Shown here: piece by piece, positions 8,567 through 16,374 of the stretch
How the letters are laid out: every line of letters begins with the position of its first letter
How positions within the stretch are numbered: position 1 is the stretch's first letter
From: Rhodoblastus sp964425315
Lineage (GTDB): Bacteria > Pseudomonadota > Alphaproteobacteria > Rhizobiales > Beijerinckiaceae
DNA length: 64,000 bases
Direction: 5' to 3'
Assembly (NCBI GenBank): GCA_964425315.1
Contig: CAYRNB010000003.1
Coordinates: forward strand, 1 to 64,000
Program-made: the position numbers and the translations under genes
Notes under the pieces: model-generated
Database searches by the model: none
What the model was told of the DNA's origin: nothing
The model's input: only the letters and a program-made list of their open reading frames with translations

Positions 8567-9747
8567 GTTTCGACCAGTCCCGTGATGTCGCCGCTGACCT
8601 TGTCGCCCAGGCCATGCGCGAGAGCCAGATATTCGAGAGAGCGCATTTCGATCAGTCTAGACGCCGTGCGGGCGAATTCGAAGGCCTCGCGTCCTTGCGC
8701 GGCCCGGTAAAGCCGGTCCGGCTCGGCTTCCGCCGAAGCCACAAGTTTTACGCGCATATCGTATAACGCGTCGATGAGGTTGATGAAACGCTTGGCTTCG
8801 TTGCGCTCGTCGGCGCCGATCACCGGGATGTCGTCGACGAACACGGTATGGAAATTTTCCGCTATGGCGAGAAAATCGGCGGCGCCGAGCGGCTGCTTAC
8901 AAAGATCGGCATAGGAAAATCGCGCGACATGGCTTGCCGCCTGTGGGACCAGGATTTCGCGCTCGAGCAGCGGCAGTCGGATCGGCCTGCCCTTTTCGAC
9001 GCCGGTAAGCTCCCGAAATATTTTGGTGAGCGCCTCTGCCGCCGCGGCGTCGGCCGGCGTGTGATAGACGTTCGCGCCGCCAAGCTTTTCCAGGCGGAAG
9101 TCCTTGCGCGCATCCAGCCTCACCACCTCCATGTGCTCTTCGATCAGGCTGATGAAGGGCAGGAAGAGAGCGCGGTTCAGCCCGTCCTTGTAGAGTTCGG
9201 CGGGTTCGACGTTCGAGGTGGCGACAACGATGATTTTTCGGGCCCACAAGGCTTGGAAAAGCCGGCCGAGGATCATCGCGTCGGCGATGTCGTTCACGGA
9301 GAATTCGTCGAAACAGAGGAGTTGGGCCTCACTCGCCAATTCCTCGGCGACGGGGCCGATGGGATCCTCGCCCTTGACTTCGCCGGCCTTCTTCTTCTGC
9401 CGCCAGGCGTAAATCCGACGGTGGACGTCGGCCATGAACGCGTGGAAGTGAACGCGGCGCTTCGACTCGGTTTCGACCTGGCCGCAAAACAAGTCCATCA
9501 ACATGGTCTTGCCGCGGCCGACCGATCCCCAGATGTAAAGCCCCTTCGGCGGCGGCGACGCGGCGCGGCGAGCCCCGAAGAGCCAGCCAAGCGCGCTCGC
9601 CTTCTTCGCCAGCGGCGCCTCCTCGATCGATTCGCATAAGTCGTCGAGCTTGTGCACGATCGCAGTTTGCCAACGGTCATGCTCTATTCGGCCAAGCGCG
9701 ACCAGAGAATCATATTCGTCGAGAATTGAGCGCTTCGGTTGGTCCAT
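8563..9747 (-). CDS. zapE: Cell division protein ZapE (AFG1-like ATPase)
   Basis: AFG1/ZapE AAA-type ATPase linked in other bacteria to the Z-ring under stress and, for mitochondrial homologues, to respiratory-complex quality control. The 394-residue protein has Walker A GSVGRGKT (residues 74-81), Walker B LLCFDEFSV and the family signature DIADAMILGRLF. The sensor region VVATSNVEPAELYKDGLNR is intact. Length is normal (about 370-400). It overlaps the downstream TetR gene by four bases. In many alphaproteobacteria zapE sits next to mdh-suc, as here. Confidence 0.93.
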   Translation of the reverse strand: MDQPKRSILDEYDSLVALGRIEHDRWQTAIVHKLDDLCESIEEAPLAKKASALGWLFGARRAASPPPKGLYIWGSVGRGKTMLMDLFCGQVETESKRRVHFHAFMADVHRRIYAWRQKKKAGEVKGEDPIGPVAEELASEAQLLCFDEFSVNDIADAMILGRLFQALWARKIIVVATSNVEPAELYKDGLNRALFLPFISLIEEHMEVVRLDARKDFRLEKLGGANVYHTPADAAAAEALTKIFRELTGVEKGRPIRLPLLEREILVPQAASHVARFSYADLCKQPLGAADFLAIAENFHTVFVDDIPVIGADERNEAKRFINLIDALYDMRVKLVASAEAEPDRLYRAAQGREAFEFARTASRLIEMRSLEYLALAHGLGDKVSGDITGLVET

Positions 9748-9900
9748 CTCTGCTTTCGGATTGCGCGATCGCGGGATTTCGCCGGCGCAAAACGAACATT
9801 CGTCCTTTTGCGCCGCAAAATAGGCGTATCTGGGTCAACCAGCGGCTGACAAGCTAACCTTTCGCCGCATTTTCCGCCCGCAATGAGGACTTATTCACAA

Positions 9901-9937
9901 GCGCCGCACCCCAACCTCTTGGCGCGGCGCATTTTTT
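9901..9937 (+). terminator. Orphan intrinsic-terminator-like hairpin between zapE and marR
   Basis: GCGCCGC (9901-9907) pairs perfectly with GCGGCGC (9924-9930). Inside it CCAA (9911-9914) pairs with TTGG (9919-9922). Six T residues follow immediately (9932-9937). This is a convincing Rho-independent terminator on the plus strand, yet the only upstream gene, zapE, runs the other way. It could end a small RNA or terminate a transcript ahead of marR. Confidence 0.55.
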
Positions 9938-10007
9938 GCTGATACTATCAGAACCCTGTCAGCGGCCAGAACCGTTGTGACGACCAGCCTCTTCCGGGGA
10001 GGGAAAC

Positions 10008-10541
10008 ATGGCCAAACCTGCGCCGCCGTTTGGATTTGCCGGAAACGAAAATGGACGAGACCGCCCACGCCCGTTGAATTTGCCAGGCGAAAGCGGCGAT
10101 ATCGCCGTTTTGCTGCGCCAGGCCGCGAGCGCGCATCGTCTGGCCGAGGAGCGCCTGCTCGCTGATCTCGGCGTCACGCCGCCCCAACTGGCCGCCTTGA
10201 CCCTGATCGGCGCCAATCCCGGCCTCCTTGCCGCCGATCTCGCCAGAAAGGCCAAGCTCACGCCGCAGACGGTCAGCCTGATCGTCGCCAATCTGCGCCG
10301 CGCCGGATTAATCCGGGAAGAAGAAAGCGCCGCGCCGTCCGCCTCACGCGCCCGGCCGCTGGCGCTCACGCCTGAGGGGGAAACCATTTTGCGCGTGGGC
10401 CGGGAAAGGGTCGAGGCGGCCGCGGCGCGGCTCACCGAAGGCATGCGGCCCAAACGCGAACGGGTTTTGCGCCGCTGGCTCGCGGGGGTTGCGGCCGGTC
10501 TTAACCTGCCCGGCGCCGCGGTCGACGCCGACGATTCATAG
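10008..10541 (+). CDS. MarR-family transcriptional regulator
   Basis: A 177-residue winged-helix regulator. The HTH and wing are visible: LGVTPPQLAALTLIGANPGLLAADLARKAKLTPQTVSLIVANLRRAGLI, then the wing region ending in RPLALTPEGE. About 35 Pro/Gly-rich residues precede the MarR fold, so the true start may be slightly downstream of 10008, although this ATG follows a GGGGAGGG ribosome-binding site. It is monocistronic and converges on the EVE gene with a 6-bp overlap of the 3' ends. The ligand is unknown. Confidence 0.88.
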   Translation: MAKPAPPFGFAGNENGRDRPRPLNLPGESGDIAVLLRQAASAHRLAEERLLADLGVTPPQLAALTLIGANPGLLAADLARKAKLTPQTVSLIVANLRRAGLIREEESAAPSASRARPLALTPEGETILRVGRERVEAAAARLTEGMRPKRERVLRRWLAGVAAGLNLPGAAVDADDS

Positions 10542-10961
10542 GCCGCCGAGTTTGCAAATCTCGCGCCAATGTTCGGCGGAAACCGGCTGCACCGAAAGGC
10601 GGGTGTTCTTCACCAGAGCCATGTCGGCGAAGCGCGGGTCGGCCTTGATCTCATCCAGCGTCACCGGACGCTTCAGCGCTTCCACCGCCCGCACGTCCAC
10701 CATGCCGAATTTGCCGCTGGCGTCGGTCGGATCGGGGTGAAAGGTCTCGATAACCTCCACAATGCCGACCACCTCCTTGCCGACATTGGAATGATAGAAA
10801 AAGGCGAGATCGCCTTTTTTCATCGCCATCATCTGCTGTTTGGCGAGGTGGTTGCGCACGCCCGTCCAGCCGGTTCCCTCCGGCCCCGCCGCGACCATCT
10901 GGTCCCAGGACCAGGCGTCGGGCTCGCTTTTGACCAGCCAATAGGTCTTTTTCGCGCTCAT
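10536..10961 (-). CDS. EVE domain-containing protein
   Basis: A 141-residue single-domain EVE protein (PUA-like fold), a family implicated in recognising modified bases in nucleic acids. The diagnostic pattern is present: YWLVKSEPDAWSWDQM near the N-terminus, W-GVRNHLAKQQM, then MKKGDLAFFYHS. It overlaps the YciI gene by four bases (ATGA) and is the last gene of the tsaD-PLD-gpsA-yciI-EVE run. The exact substrate is unknown. Confidence 0.92.
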   Translation of the reverse strand: MSAKKTYWLVKSEPDAWSWDQMVAAGPEGTGWTGVRNHLAKQQMMAMKKGDLAFFYHSNVGKEVVGIVEVIETFHPDPTDASGKFGMVDVRAVEALKRPVTLDEIKADPRFADMALVKNTRLSVQPVSAEHWREICKLGGL

Positions 10962-11245
10962 GCCAGCGGCGCTCCGAAGGTCGGGCGGAAGGGCCGAAGC
11001 TCGACGGAGGCGAAAAGCCCGGCCTTGGCGTAGGGGTCCTCGGCGAGAAGGGCTCGCGCCGCTGCCTCGTCAGGGCAGGAAAGGATCAGCATGGAGCCGC
11101 AGAACTGGCCGCCGGCGTCGAGAAAAGGACCGGCGAGCTTCACGGCGCCCGCCTTGTCGTTGAGGAATGCGAGATGTGCGGCGCGGTTTTCGAGCCGCGT
11201 GGCCAATCCGTCCGGTTTATCGAGGCAAAGCGCGACGAAGTGCAT
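10958..11245 (-). CDS. YciI-like family protein
   Basis: A 95-residue YciI/YCII-related dimeric alpha-beta barrel protein. Visible features are the N-terminal strand MHFVALCLDKPDG, the conserved HLAFL segment, AGPFLDAGGQFCGSMLIL and the DPYAKAGLFASVELRPF ending typical of the family. YciI proteins have a conserved His-Asp pair, but no settled reaction is known for this branch. It lies between gpsA (87 bp) and the EVE gene (4-bp overlap), a conserved arrangement in alphaproteobacteria. Confidence 0.9.
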   Translation of the reverse strand: MHFVALCLDKPDGLATRLENRAAHLAFLNDKAGAVKLAGPFLDAGGQFCGSMLILSCPDEAAARALLAEDPYAKAGLFASVELRPFRPTFGAPLA

Positions 11246-11332
11246 TCAATCCCCCCAAATTTGCGCGGCGGCCGGAGCTTGCGCCGGGCGATGGACAAAT
11301 TCAACTGGCGAAGGCTCCGCTTTCGCGCGCCG

Positions 11333-12325
11333 TCATCCTTCCGCCTTGAAGGGGCGGCTCATCAGGGCCTCGACCGCCGCATCGACCTCGATTTGTCCGT
11401 CGAGCAAAGCCGTCACGGCTTCGGCGATCGGCATTTCGACGCCCAAGCGCCGGGCTTTTTCCGTCAATATGCGCGCGGTCCACGCGCCTTCGGTCAATTT
11501 GCCATGTCCGGCTTCCTGCGGGCGCTCGCCGCGGCCGATGGCGAAGCCAAGCGAATAATTGCGCGACTGCGGCGAGGAGCAGGTCAGCGCCAGATCACCG
11601 AGCCCTGACAGCCCCATGACTGTTTCCGGCCGCGCACCCTCAGCCGTGGCGAAACGCATCAGTTCGGCAAAACCGCGCGCGAGAAGCGCCGCGTGGGCGC
11701 TCGCCCCGAGGCCGCGCCCGATGGCGACGCCGCAGGCGATGGCCAGCACGTTCTTCGCGGCGCCGCCGATTTCCACGCCGATCAGGTCGTCTGACCGATA
11801 GAGCCGGAAATGCGGAGCGGCGAGGCGAGCGCAGAGCGTCTCGGCCAGTTCGATTTTTTCCGCCGCAAGCGTCACTGCAGTCGGCAGGCCGCGCGCCAGA
11901 TCGACGGCGAAACTGGGGCCGGACAGCGCGGCGGCGGGCTGGCCCGGCGCGATTTCCGCCAGCACCTCATGCATATAGAGGCCGGTTTCTTTCTCTATGC
12001 CCTTGGCGCAATTCACCACGGCCGATTGCGGGCGCAAATGGCCGCGCATGGTCATGGCGACGGCGCGAAAGCTTTGCGCCGGCGTCACCGCAAGCACATG
12101 GTCGGCTTCCCCGAGGCAAGCCATGTCTTCAGTCGGCTCGACGCAAGCGGCAAGCGCGACGCCGGGCAGATAGCGGGCGTTTTCGCGCGCCTTGCGCAAG
12201 GCGGCGGCATGGCCGGGGTCATGCGCCCAAAGCCAGACCTTGGCGTGGGAATGGGCGGCCATATTGGCCAGAGCCGTGCCCCAGGCGCCCGCCCCGAGCA
12301 CGGCGAGGACGCCGTTCCGGCTCAA
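11333..12325 (-). CDS. gpsA: Glycerol-3-phosphate dehydrogenase [NAD(P)+]
   Basis: Reduces dihydroxyacetone phosphate to sn-glycerol-3-phosphate for phospholipid synthesis. The 330-residue protein has the nucleotide motif LGAGAWGTALANMAA near residue 10, the CAKGIE segment, and the catalytic lysine region VEIGGAAKNVLAIACG. GLSGLGDLALTC follows in the C-terminal helical domain. Length is standard. Its start overlaps the stop of the upstream PLD-domain gene by four bases, so the two are translationally coupled. Confidence 0.96.
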   Translation of the reverse strand: MSRNGVLAVLGAGAWGTALANMAAHSHAKVWLWAHDPGHAAALRKARENARYLPGVALAACVEPTEDMACLGEADHVLAVTPAQSFRAVAMTMRGHLRPQSAVVNCAKGIEKETGLYMHEVLAEIAPGQPAAALSGPSFAVDLARGLPTAVTLAAEKIELAETLCARLAAPHFRLYRSDDLIGVEIGGAAKNVLAIACGVAIGRGLGASAHAALLARGFAELMRFATAEGARPETVMGLSGLGDLALTCSSPQSRNYSLGFAIGRGERPQEAGHGKLTEGAWTARILTEKARRLGVEMPIAEAVTALLDGQIEVDAAVEALMSRPFKAEG

Positions 12326-12885
12326 TGCTCGGCCTCCCTGTTGTCGCGCCGCGCCCAGATCCGGTCGAAACGGCGGGTGAATTGCCGCGCCGCCTTGGGG
12401 CTGTCGATGACGATAATGTCGTTGTCCTGGCGGGTTTCGCCGGACCAGGAGAAATTGGCCGAGCCGGTGCGCAGCCAGCGCCCGTCCACGGCATAAGCCT
12501 TCAAATGCATCAAATCGTCCCGTTCAGCCTTGATCTTGCCCTGCACATTGGGCTGATCGACCAGCGCCAGTAAATCGTCATTGTAGTCGCGGGTGCGGCG
12601 GAACTCTTCCGGATCGAAATAGATGCGCACCCGCACGCCCCGGCTCGCGGCCGCGGAAAGCGCCCGAATGATGCGTTGGTCGCTGAGCACATAGGCCGCC
12701 ATGTCGATGGTCTTTTTCGCCCGTCCGATCAGCGCCGGATCGATGTCGTCGAAGCCTGGCCCCGGCCCATAGGCGATTCGGACCGGTCCGCCGAACGACG
12801 GCGTGCGCGCGCGCAAAAAGCCCTTTGGCGCTTCGAGGGCCAGGATCAGCGCGCCGACGAGCAGAAGAATTTTGAGCGCGCGCAA
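12322..12885 (-). CDS. Membrane-anchored phospholipase D-like nuclease (single HKD motif)
   Basis: A 187-residue PLD-superfamily protein of the bacterial Nuc type, which has one HKD motif and dimerises to form the active site. One uncleaved hydrophobic N-terminal helix (about residues 5-20) should place it at the inner membrane facing the periplasm. The HKD motif is complete: His127, Lys129, Asp134, then GSAN (141-144) followed by FSWSG. Relatives include periplasmic endonucleases and plasmid-borne Nuc. It sits 10 bp after tsaD and overlaps gpsA by four bases, an unusual insertion into a common tsaD-gpsA pair. Substrate (DNA or phospholipid) is not decided by the sequence. Confidence 0.85.
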   Translation of the reverse strand: MRALKILLLVGALILALEAPKGFLRARTPSFGGPVRIAYGPGPGFDDIDPALIGRAKKTIDMAAYVLSDQRIIRALSAAASRGVRVRIYFDPEEFRRTRDYNDDLLALVDQPNVQGKIKAERDDLMHLKAYAVDGRWLRTGSANFSWSGETRQDNDIIVIDSPKAARQFTRRFDRIWARRDNREAEH

Positions 12886-12895
12886 GCGAAAATCC

Positions 12896-13966
12896 TCACG
12901 CCTTGCCGTGCCAACGGGGGTCTTTATGCGAATCGAGCGGCCAGCGCGGCCGCGCGGGAAAATCCATGCCGTCGACCAGGTCGAGCCGGAAGCGCTCCAA
13001 CCCGGCCCAGGCGATCATGGCGCCATTGTCGGAGCATAGATCGGGCGACGGCAGAGACAGCCGCAAGCCGGCTTCGGCGCAGAAGCGCGCCAGCGCCTGG
13101 CGGATCGCGCCATTGGCCGCGACGCCGCCCGCCGCCACCAGCGCGGTCGGCGGCCTGGGCTCGTCGGCGAGCATGCGCAGGGCGGCGCGACAGCGATCGA
13201 CCACCACATCCACCGCCGCCGCCTGGAAAGAGGCGCAGATATCGGCGACGTCGGTCTTGGTCAAAGGCGCGATGCGTTCCGCTTCGAGCCGCACCGCGGT
13301 CTTCAGCCCGGAAAAGGAAAAGTCGGGATCCCTGCGCCCGGCCATGGGGCGGGGAAAATTGAATCGTTCCGGATCGCCCTGCGCCGCCGTCTGTTCGACC
13401 TGGGGGCCGCCGGGATAGGGCAGGCCGAGAAGCTTGGCCGCCTTGTCGAAAGCCTCGCCGAGCGCGTCGTCCACCGTCGAGCCGAGGCGGCGGTAGTCGC
13501 CGACGCCGTTGACCGCGACAAGCTGGCTGTGGCCGCCGGAAACCAGCAGAAGAAGATAGGGAAACTCGATATTGTCGGTCAGGCGCGGCGTCAGCGCATG
13601 GCCTTCGAGATGGTTGACCGCGACAAAGGGCTTTTGCGCGGCGAGCGCGATCGCCTTGCCCGTGGTCAGGCCGACCATGACCCCGCCAATCAGGCCGGGG
13701 CCGGCGGCGGCGGCGACGGCGTCGAGATCGTCCACGGCGCAGCCGGCCTCTTCCAGGGCGCGGCGGATCAGCTTGTCCAGGGATTCGACATGGGCGCGGG
13801 CGGCGATTTCAGGCACCACGCCGCCATAGGCCGCATGTTGGGCGATCTGGCTCAGCACCGCATTGGACAATATCCGGCCGCGGCCGAGCGAATCCGCCTC
13901 GACCACCGCCGCGGCGGTTTCATCGCAGGTGCTCTCAATTCCCAAGACGCGCAGACCGGGACGCAT
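12896..13966 (-). CDS. tsaD: tRNA N6-adenosine threonylcarbamoyltransferase
   Basis: Kae1/TsaD/Gcp family enzyme that, with TsaB and TsaE, transfers threonylcarbamoyl to A37 of tRNAs reading ANN codons. The 356-residue ASKHA-fold protein shows LGIESTCDETAAAVV at the N-terminus, the metal-binding HLEGH (His119 and His123), LLLVSGGHSQLV and GGVAANGAIR. Length is normal. It is the first gene of a five-gene minus-strand run and diverges from hemC across an 87-bp spacer that must hold both promoters. Confidence 0.96.
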   Translation of the reverse strand: MRPGLRVLGIESTCDETAAAVVEADSLGRGRILSNAVLSQIAQHAAYGGVVPEIAARAHVESLDKLIRRALEEAGCAVDDLDAVAAAAGPGLIGGVMVGLTTGKAIALAAQKPFVAVNHLEGHALTPRLTDNIEFPYLLLLVSGGHSQLVAVNGVGDYRRLGSTVDDALGEAFDKAAKLLGLPYPGGPQVEQTAAQGDPERFNFPRPMAGRRDPDFSFSGLKTAVRLEAERIAPLTKTDVADICASFQAAAVDVVVDRCRAALRMLADEPRPPTALVAAGGVAANGAIRQALARFCAEAGLRLSLPSPDLCSDNGAMIAWAGLERFRLDLVDGMDFPARPRWPLDSHKDPRWHGKA

Positions 13967-14053
13967 GCAAGACTCCGAAACAGGGGCGAAATTCCGACCG
14001 CGACTTTCGCCACCGCGTCCTTTTCCCTATAGTCCGCCGCCCGATAAATCAAA

Positions 14054-14992
14054 ATGGCTTGGAGTGGAATTTTGGCGCCCTGGTTGAAGATAGGCACGCG
14101 CGGCAGTCCCCTGGCTTTGGCGCAAGCGCACGAGACGCGACGCCGGTTGGCTTTGGTTCATGGCGCGCCGGAAGAGCATTTCGAAATTGTCGTGGTCAAG
14201 ACCAGCGGCGACATCATCCTGGACCGCCCCTTGAGCGAAGCCGGCGGCAAAGGCCTTTTCACCAAGGAGCTGGATCAGGCCCAACTCGAAGGGGAGATCG
14301 ACATCGTCGTCCATTCCGCCAAGGATTTGCCGACCGTTCTCCCCGAAGGTCTCGCCATCGCCGGCTATCTGCCGCGCGAAGACGTGCGCGACGCCTTTAT
14401 CGGCGGGGCGGCGAAAAAGCTCGCCGAGCTGCCGCAAGGCGCCCGCGTCGGCTCGGCTTCGCTGCGCCGCCAGGCGATGATTCGCCGCCTGCGCCCGGAC
14501 CTGCGGGTCGAACTGTTGCGCGGCAATGTGCAGACCCGGCTGCGCAAGGTGGAAAGCGGCGAATTCGCCGGCACGCTTCTGGCGCTCGCCGGCCTGAAGC
14601 GGTTGGGCCTTGCCGACAAGGCGACCTCCATTCTGCCGCTCGATCTTTTTCCGCCCGCCTGCGGCCAGGGCGCGATCGCCATAACGGCCCGCGCCGAAGA
14701 CTCCCGCATTCTCGCCGACACGCAAGAAATCTGCGACGCCGACACCGGCTTGGCCCTGGCGGCGGAACGCGCCTTTCTCGCCGTGCTCGACGGCTCCTGC
14801 CGCACGCCCATCGCTGGGCACGCCGTGGTCGCCGGCGATCGCCTCGGCTTTTATGGGCTTGTCCTGCGGCCCGACGGCTCGGAATTCTATGAGGCCCGAA
14901 TCGAGGGGCCGGCGCAGGAGGCGGCGGGTTTGGGCGAGGCGGCGGGACGGAAGGCGCTCCGGCAGGCGCCGCCCGATTTCCTGAAGTTTTGA
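14054..14992 (+). CDS. hemC: Porphobilinogen deaminase (hydroxymethylbilane synthase)
   Basis: Polymerises four porphobilinogens into hydroxymethylbilane in heme synthesis. The 312 residues contain KIGTRGSPLALAQA, the substrate-binding SAKDLPT, RVGSASLRRQA, LRGNVQTRLRK and the dipyrromethane-cofactor Cys249 in GSCRTPIAGHAV. The start at 14054 gives eleven residues before the conserved KIGTRGSPLA block, which is acceptable; TTG 14072 is possible. hemD follows with nearly no spacing. Confidence 0.96.
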   Translation: MAWSGILAPWLKIGTRGSPLALAQAHETRRRLALVHGAPEEHFEIVVVKTSGDIILDRPLSEAGGKGLFTKELDQAQLEGEIDIVVHSAKDLPTVLPEGLAIAGYLPREDVRDAFIGGAAKKLAELPQGARVGSASLRRQAMIRRLRPDLRVELLRGNVQTRLRKVESGEFAGTLLALAGLKRLGLADKATSILPLDLFPPACGQGAIAITARAEDSRILADTQEICDADTGLALAAERAFLAVLDGSCRTPIAGHAVVAGDRLGFYGLVLRPDGSEFYEARIEGPAQEAAGLGEAAGRKALRQAPPDFLKF

Positions 14993-14997
14993 ACATT

Positions 14998-15711
14998 ATG
15001 CGCGTTCTGGTGACGCGACCCGAAGCGCAGGCGGCGCGCACGGCGCGAAGGCTCGCCGAGCTTGGCCATGAGCCCGTGGTCGCGCCGGCGCTGGAAATCG
15101 CGGCGACGCGGGAGCCGCTTCCGAAAAGCGCCTTCGATTTCGTCCTGGCGACCAGCGCCCAAGCCTTCGCCGGGATCGAATTGCCTGCGCGCTTCACCGC
15201 CCTGCCCCTCGCCTGCGTCGGCGAAAAGACCGCGCAAGCCGGAAGAAAAGCCGGATTTTTGCGGATCCAGGTTGCGCCGCACGGCGAAGCTTTGGCCAAG
15301 GAACTCGCGGCGGAGGGAAATGCTCGATCCGCGCTCTATCTCGCGGGGCGCGAGCGCAAGGACGCGCTGGAGACAATTTTGCGCGCGAAAAACTGGCGCG
15401 TCGAAATTGTCGAAACCTACGCCGCCACGCCCGTGGCCGCATGGACGGACGAAATTCGCGCCGCGCTCGATGCGGGCGACATCGACGCCGTCCTGCATTA
15501 TTCTCCGCGTAGCGCCGCCATAGCTCTGGCCCTCATCGGGCGCGAGGCGGCGCGGCGCTTGCGTCATTACTGCCTGTCGCCAGCCGTCGCCGCGGCTTGT
15601 CGCGACTGGGCGCCGGCGGAAAAGATCGTCTCGGCTTCCCATCCCGACGAAGAATCGTTAATGACGCTATTGTCCAAGCCGGTCCGATCCTTGGGGGACG
15701 AAAATAAATGA
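14998..15711 (+). CDS. hemD: Uroporphyrinogen-III synthase
   Basis: Closes hydroxymethylbilane to uroporphyrinogen III. HemD sequences are poorly conserved; the support is position directly after hemC plus the family pattern: RVLVTRPEAQAARTARRLAELGHEPVVAPALEI at the N-terminus, DFVLATSAQAF, CVGEKTA, and AVLHYSPRSAAIAL near the middle of the second lobe. ATG 14998 is preferred to an in-frame TTG at 14989 that overlaps the hemC stop. The product is 237 residues. Its stop overlaps the next gene (ATGA). Confidence 0.9.
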   Translation: MRVLVTRPEAQAARTARRLAELGHEPVVAPALEIAATREPLPKSAFDFVLATSAQAFAGIELPARFTALPLACVGEKTAQAGRKAGFLRIQVAPHGEALAKELAAEGNARSALYLAGRERKDALETILRAKNWRVEIVETYAATPVAAWTDEIRAALDAGDIDAVLHYSPRSAAIALALIGREAARRLRHYCLSPAVAAACRDWAPAEKIVSASHPDEESLMTLLSKPVRSLGDENK

Positions 15712-16100
15712 AATTTCGCGCCGCAGCGCTGTTGGTCGCCGTCATGCTATCGCCCTTGTACGCCTTAAGCGCTGCTGCCGGCTACGACTCGCCCTTGGGG
15801 CTTTGGCGGGTGGCGGACGGCTCGGCGGTGATCCGCATCAAAGCCTGCGGTCCGGAGCTCTGCGGCTATGTCGCCGCCGCGCCCCCGCCGCGGCCAGGGG
15901 AAAAATCGGCCATCGGCGAGAAAATCCTGATGGGCATGAAGCGCCAAGGCAATGCGTGGCGCGGGCCCATCTATGATCTCAACGACGGCAAGGTTTACGG
16001 CGGGGAAATTTCGATGCGCGACAACAATCATCTGAATATCAGGGGCTGTTTGTCCGATACCGGCGTCTGCGGCGGCGAAACCTGGAAAAGGGTGCGCTGA
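15708..16100 (+). CDS. DUF2147 family secreted protein
   Basis: A 130-residue exported protein of unknown function. A signal peptide is clear (positive n-region, hydrophobic core, AAAG near residue 24). The mature part begins with SPLGLWRVADGSAVIRI and has GPIYDLNDGKVYGGEISM, the DUF2147 hallmark, then CLSDTGVCGGETWKRV. Cys residues at both ends of the domain could pair in the periplasm. It overlaps hemD by four bases, so it is co-transcribed with heme genes; that linkage is suggestive, not proof of a role in heme. Confidence 0.85.
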   Translation: MKFRAAALLVAVMLSPLYALSAAAGYDSPLGLWRVADGSAVIRIKACGPELCGYVAAAPPPRPGEKSAIGEKILMGMKRQGNAWRGPIYDLNDGKVYGGEISMRDNNHLNIRGCLSDTGVCGGETWKRVR

Positions 16101-16111
16101 TCGGCCTTGCG

Positions 16112-16140
16112 TTGACAAGGCCGCGCCCCGCTTTTATTCC
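16112..16140 (+). promoter_or_regulatory. Candidate sigma-70-type promoter for secA
   Basis: TTGACA at 16112-16117, a 17-nt spacer and TATTCC at 16135-16140. The -35 box is a perfect consensus and the spacing is ideal; the -10 is fair. Transcription from here would give a leader of about 230 nt before the secA ATG. Confidence 0.4.
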
Positions 16141-16374
16141 TCGCCCGCCGGTTTCTCGGCATTTTCTTGGTTTCGCGCCTTTTTCGCCAAATCGAGGCGT
16201 GATCTTGCGGGCGGCGGCCAGCGCTTCGAAAAGATCATGCTCTCATTCGAAGGAGCAGGCGCGCGAGGGGCGACGTCTTGTCCTCAGCGCCCGCGCCCCC
16301 GACATAGGGACGGCGCCGCCCCGTGATACGATTTCCGCACGAGCGGTGCGGAAGCCGTATGAAAGGTCGTTGGA

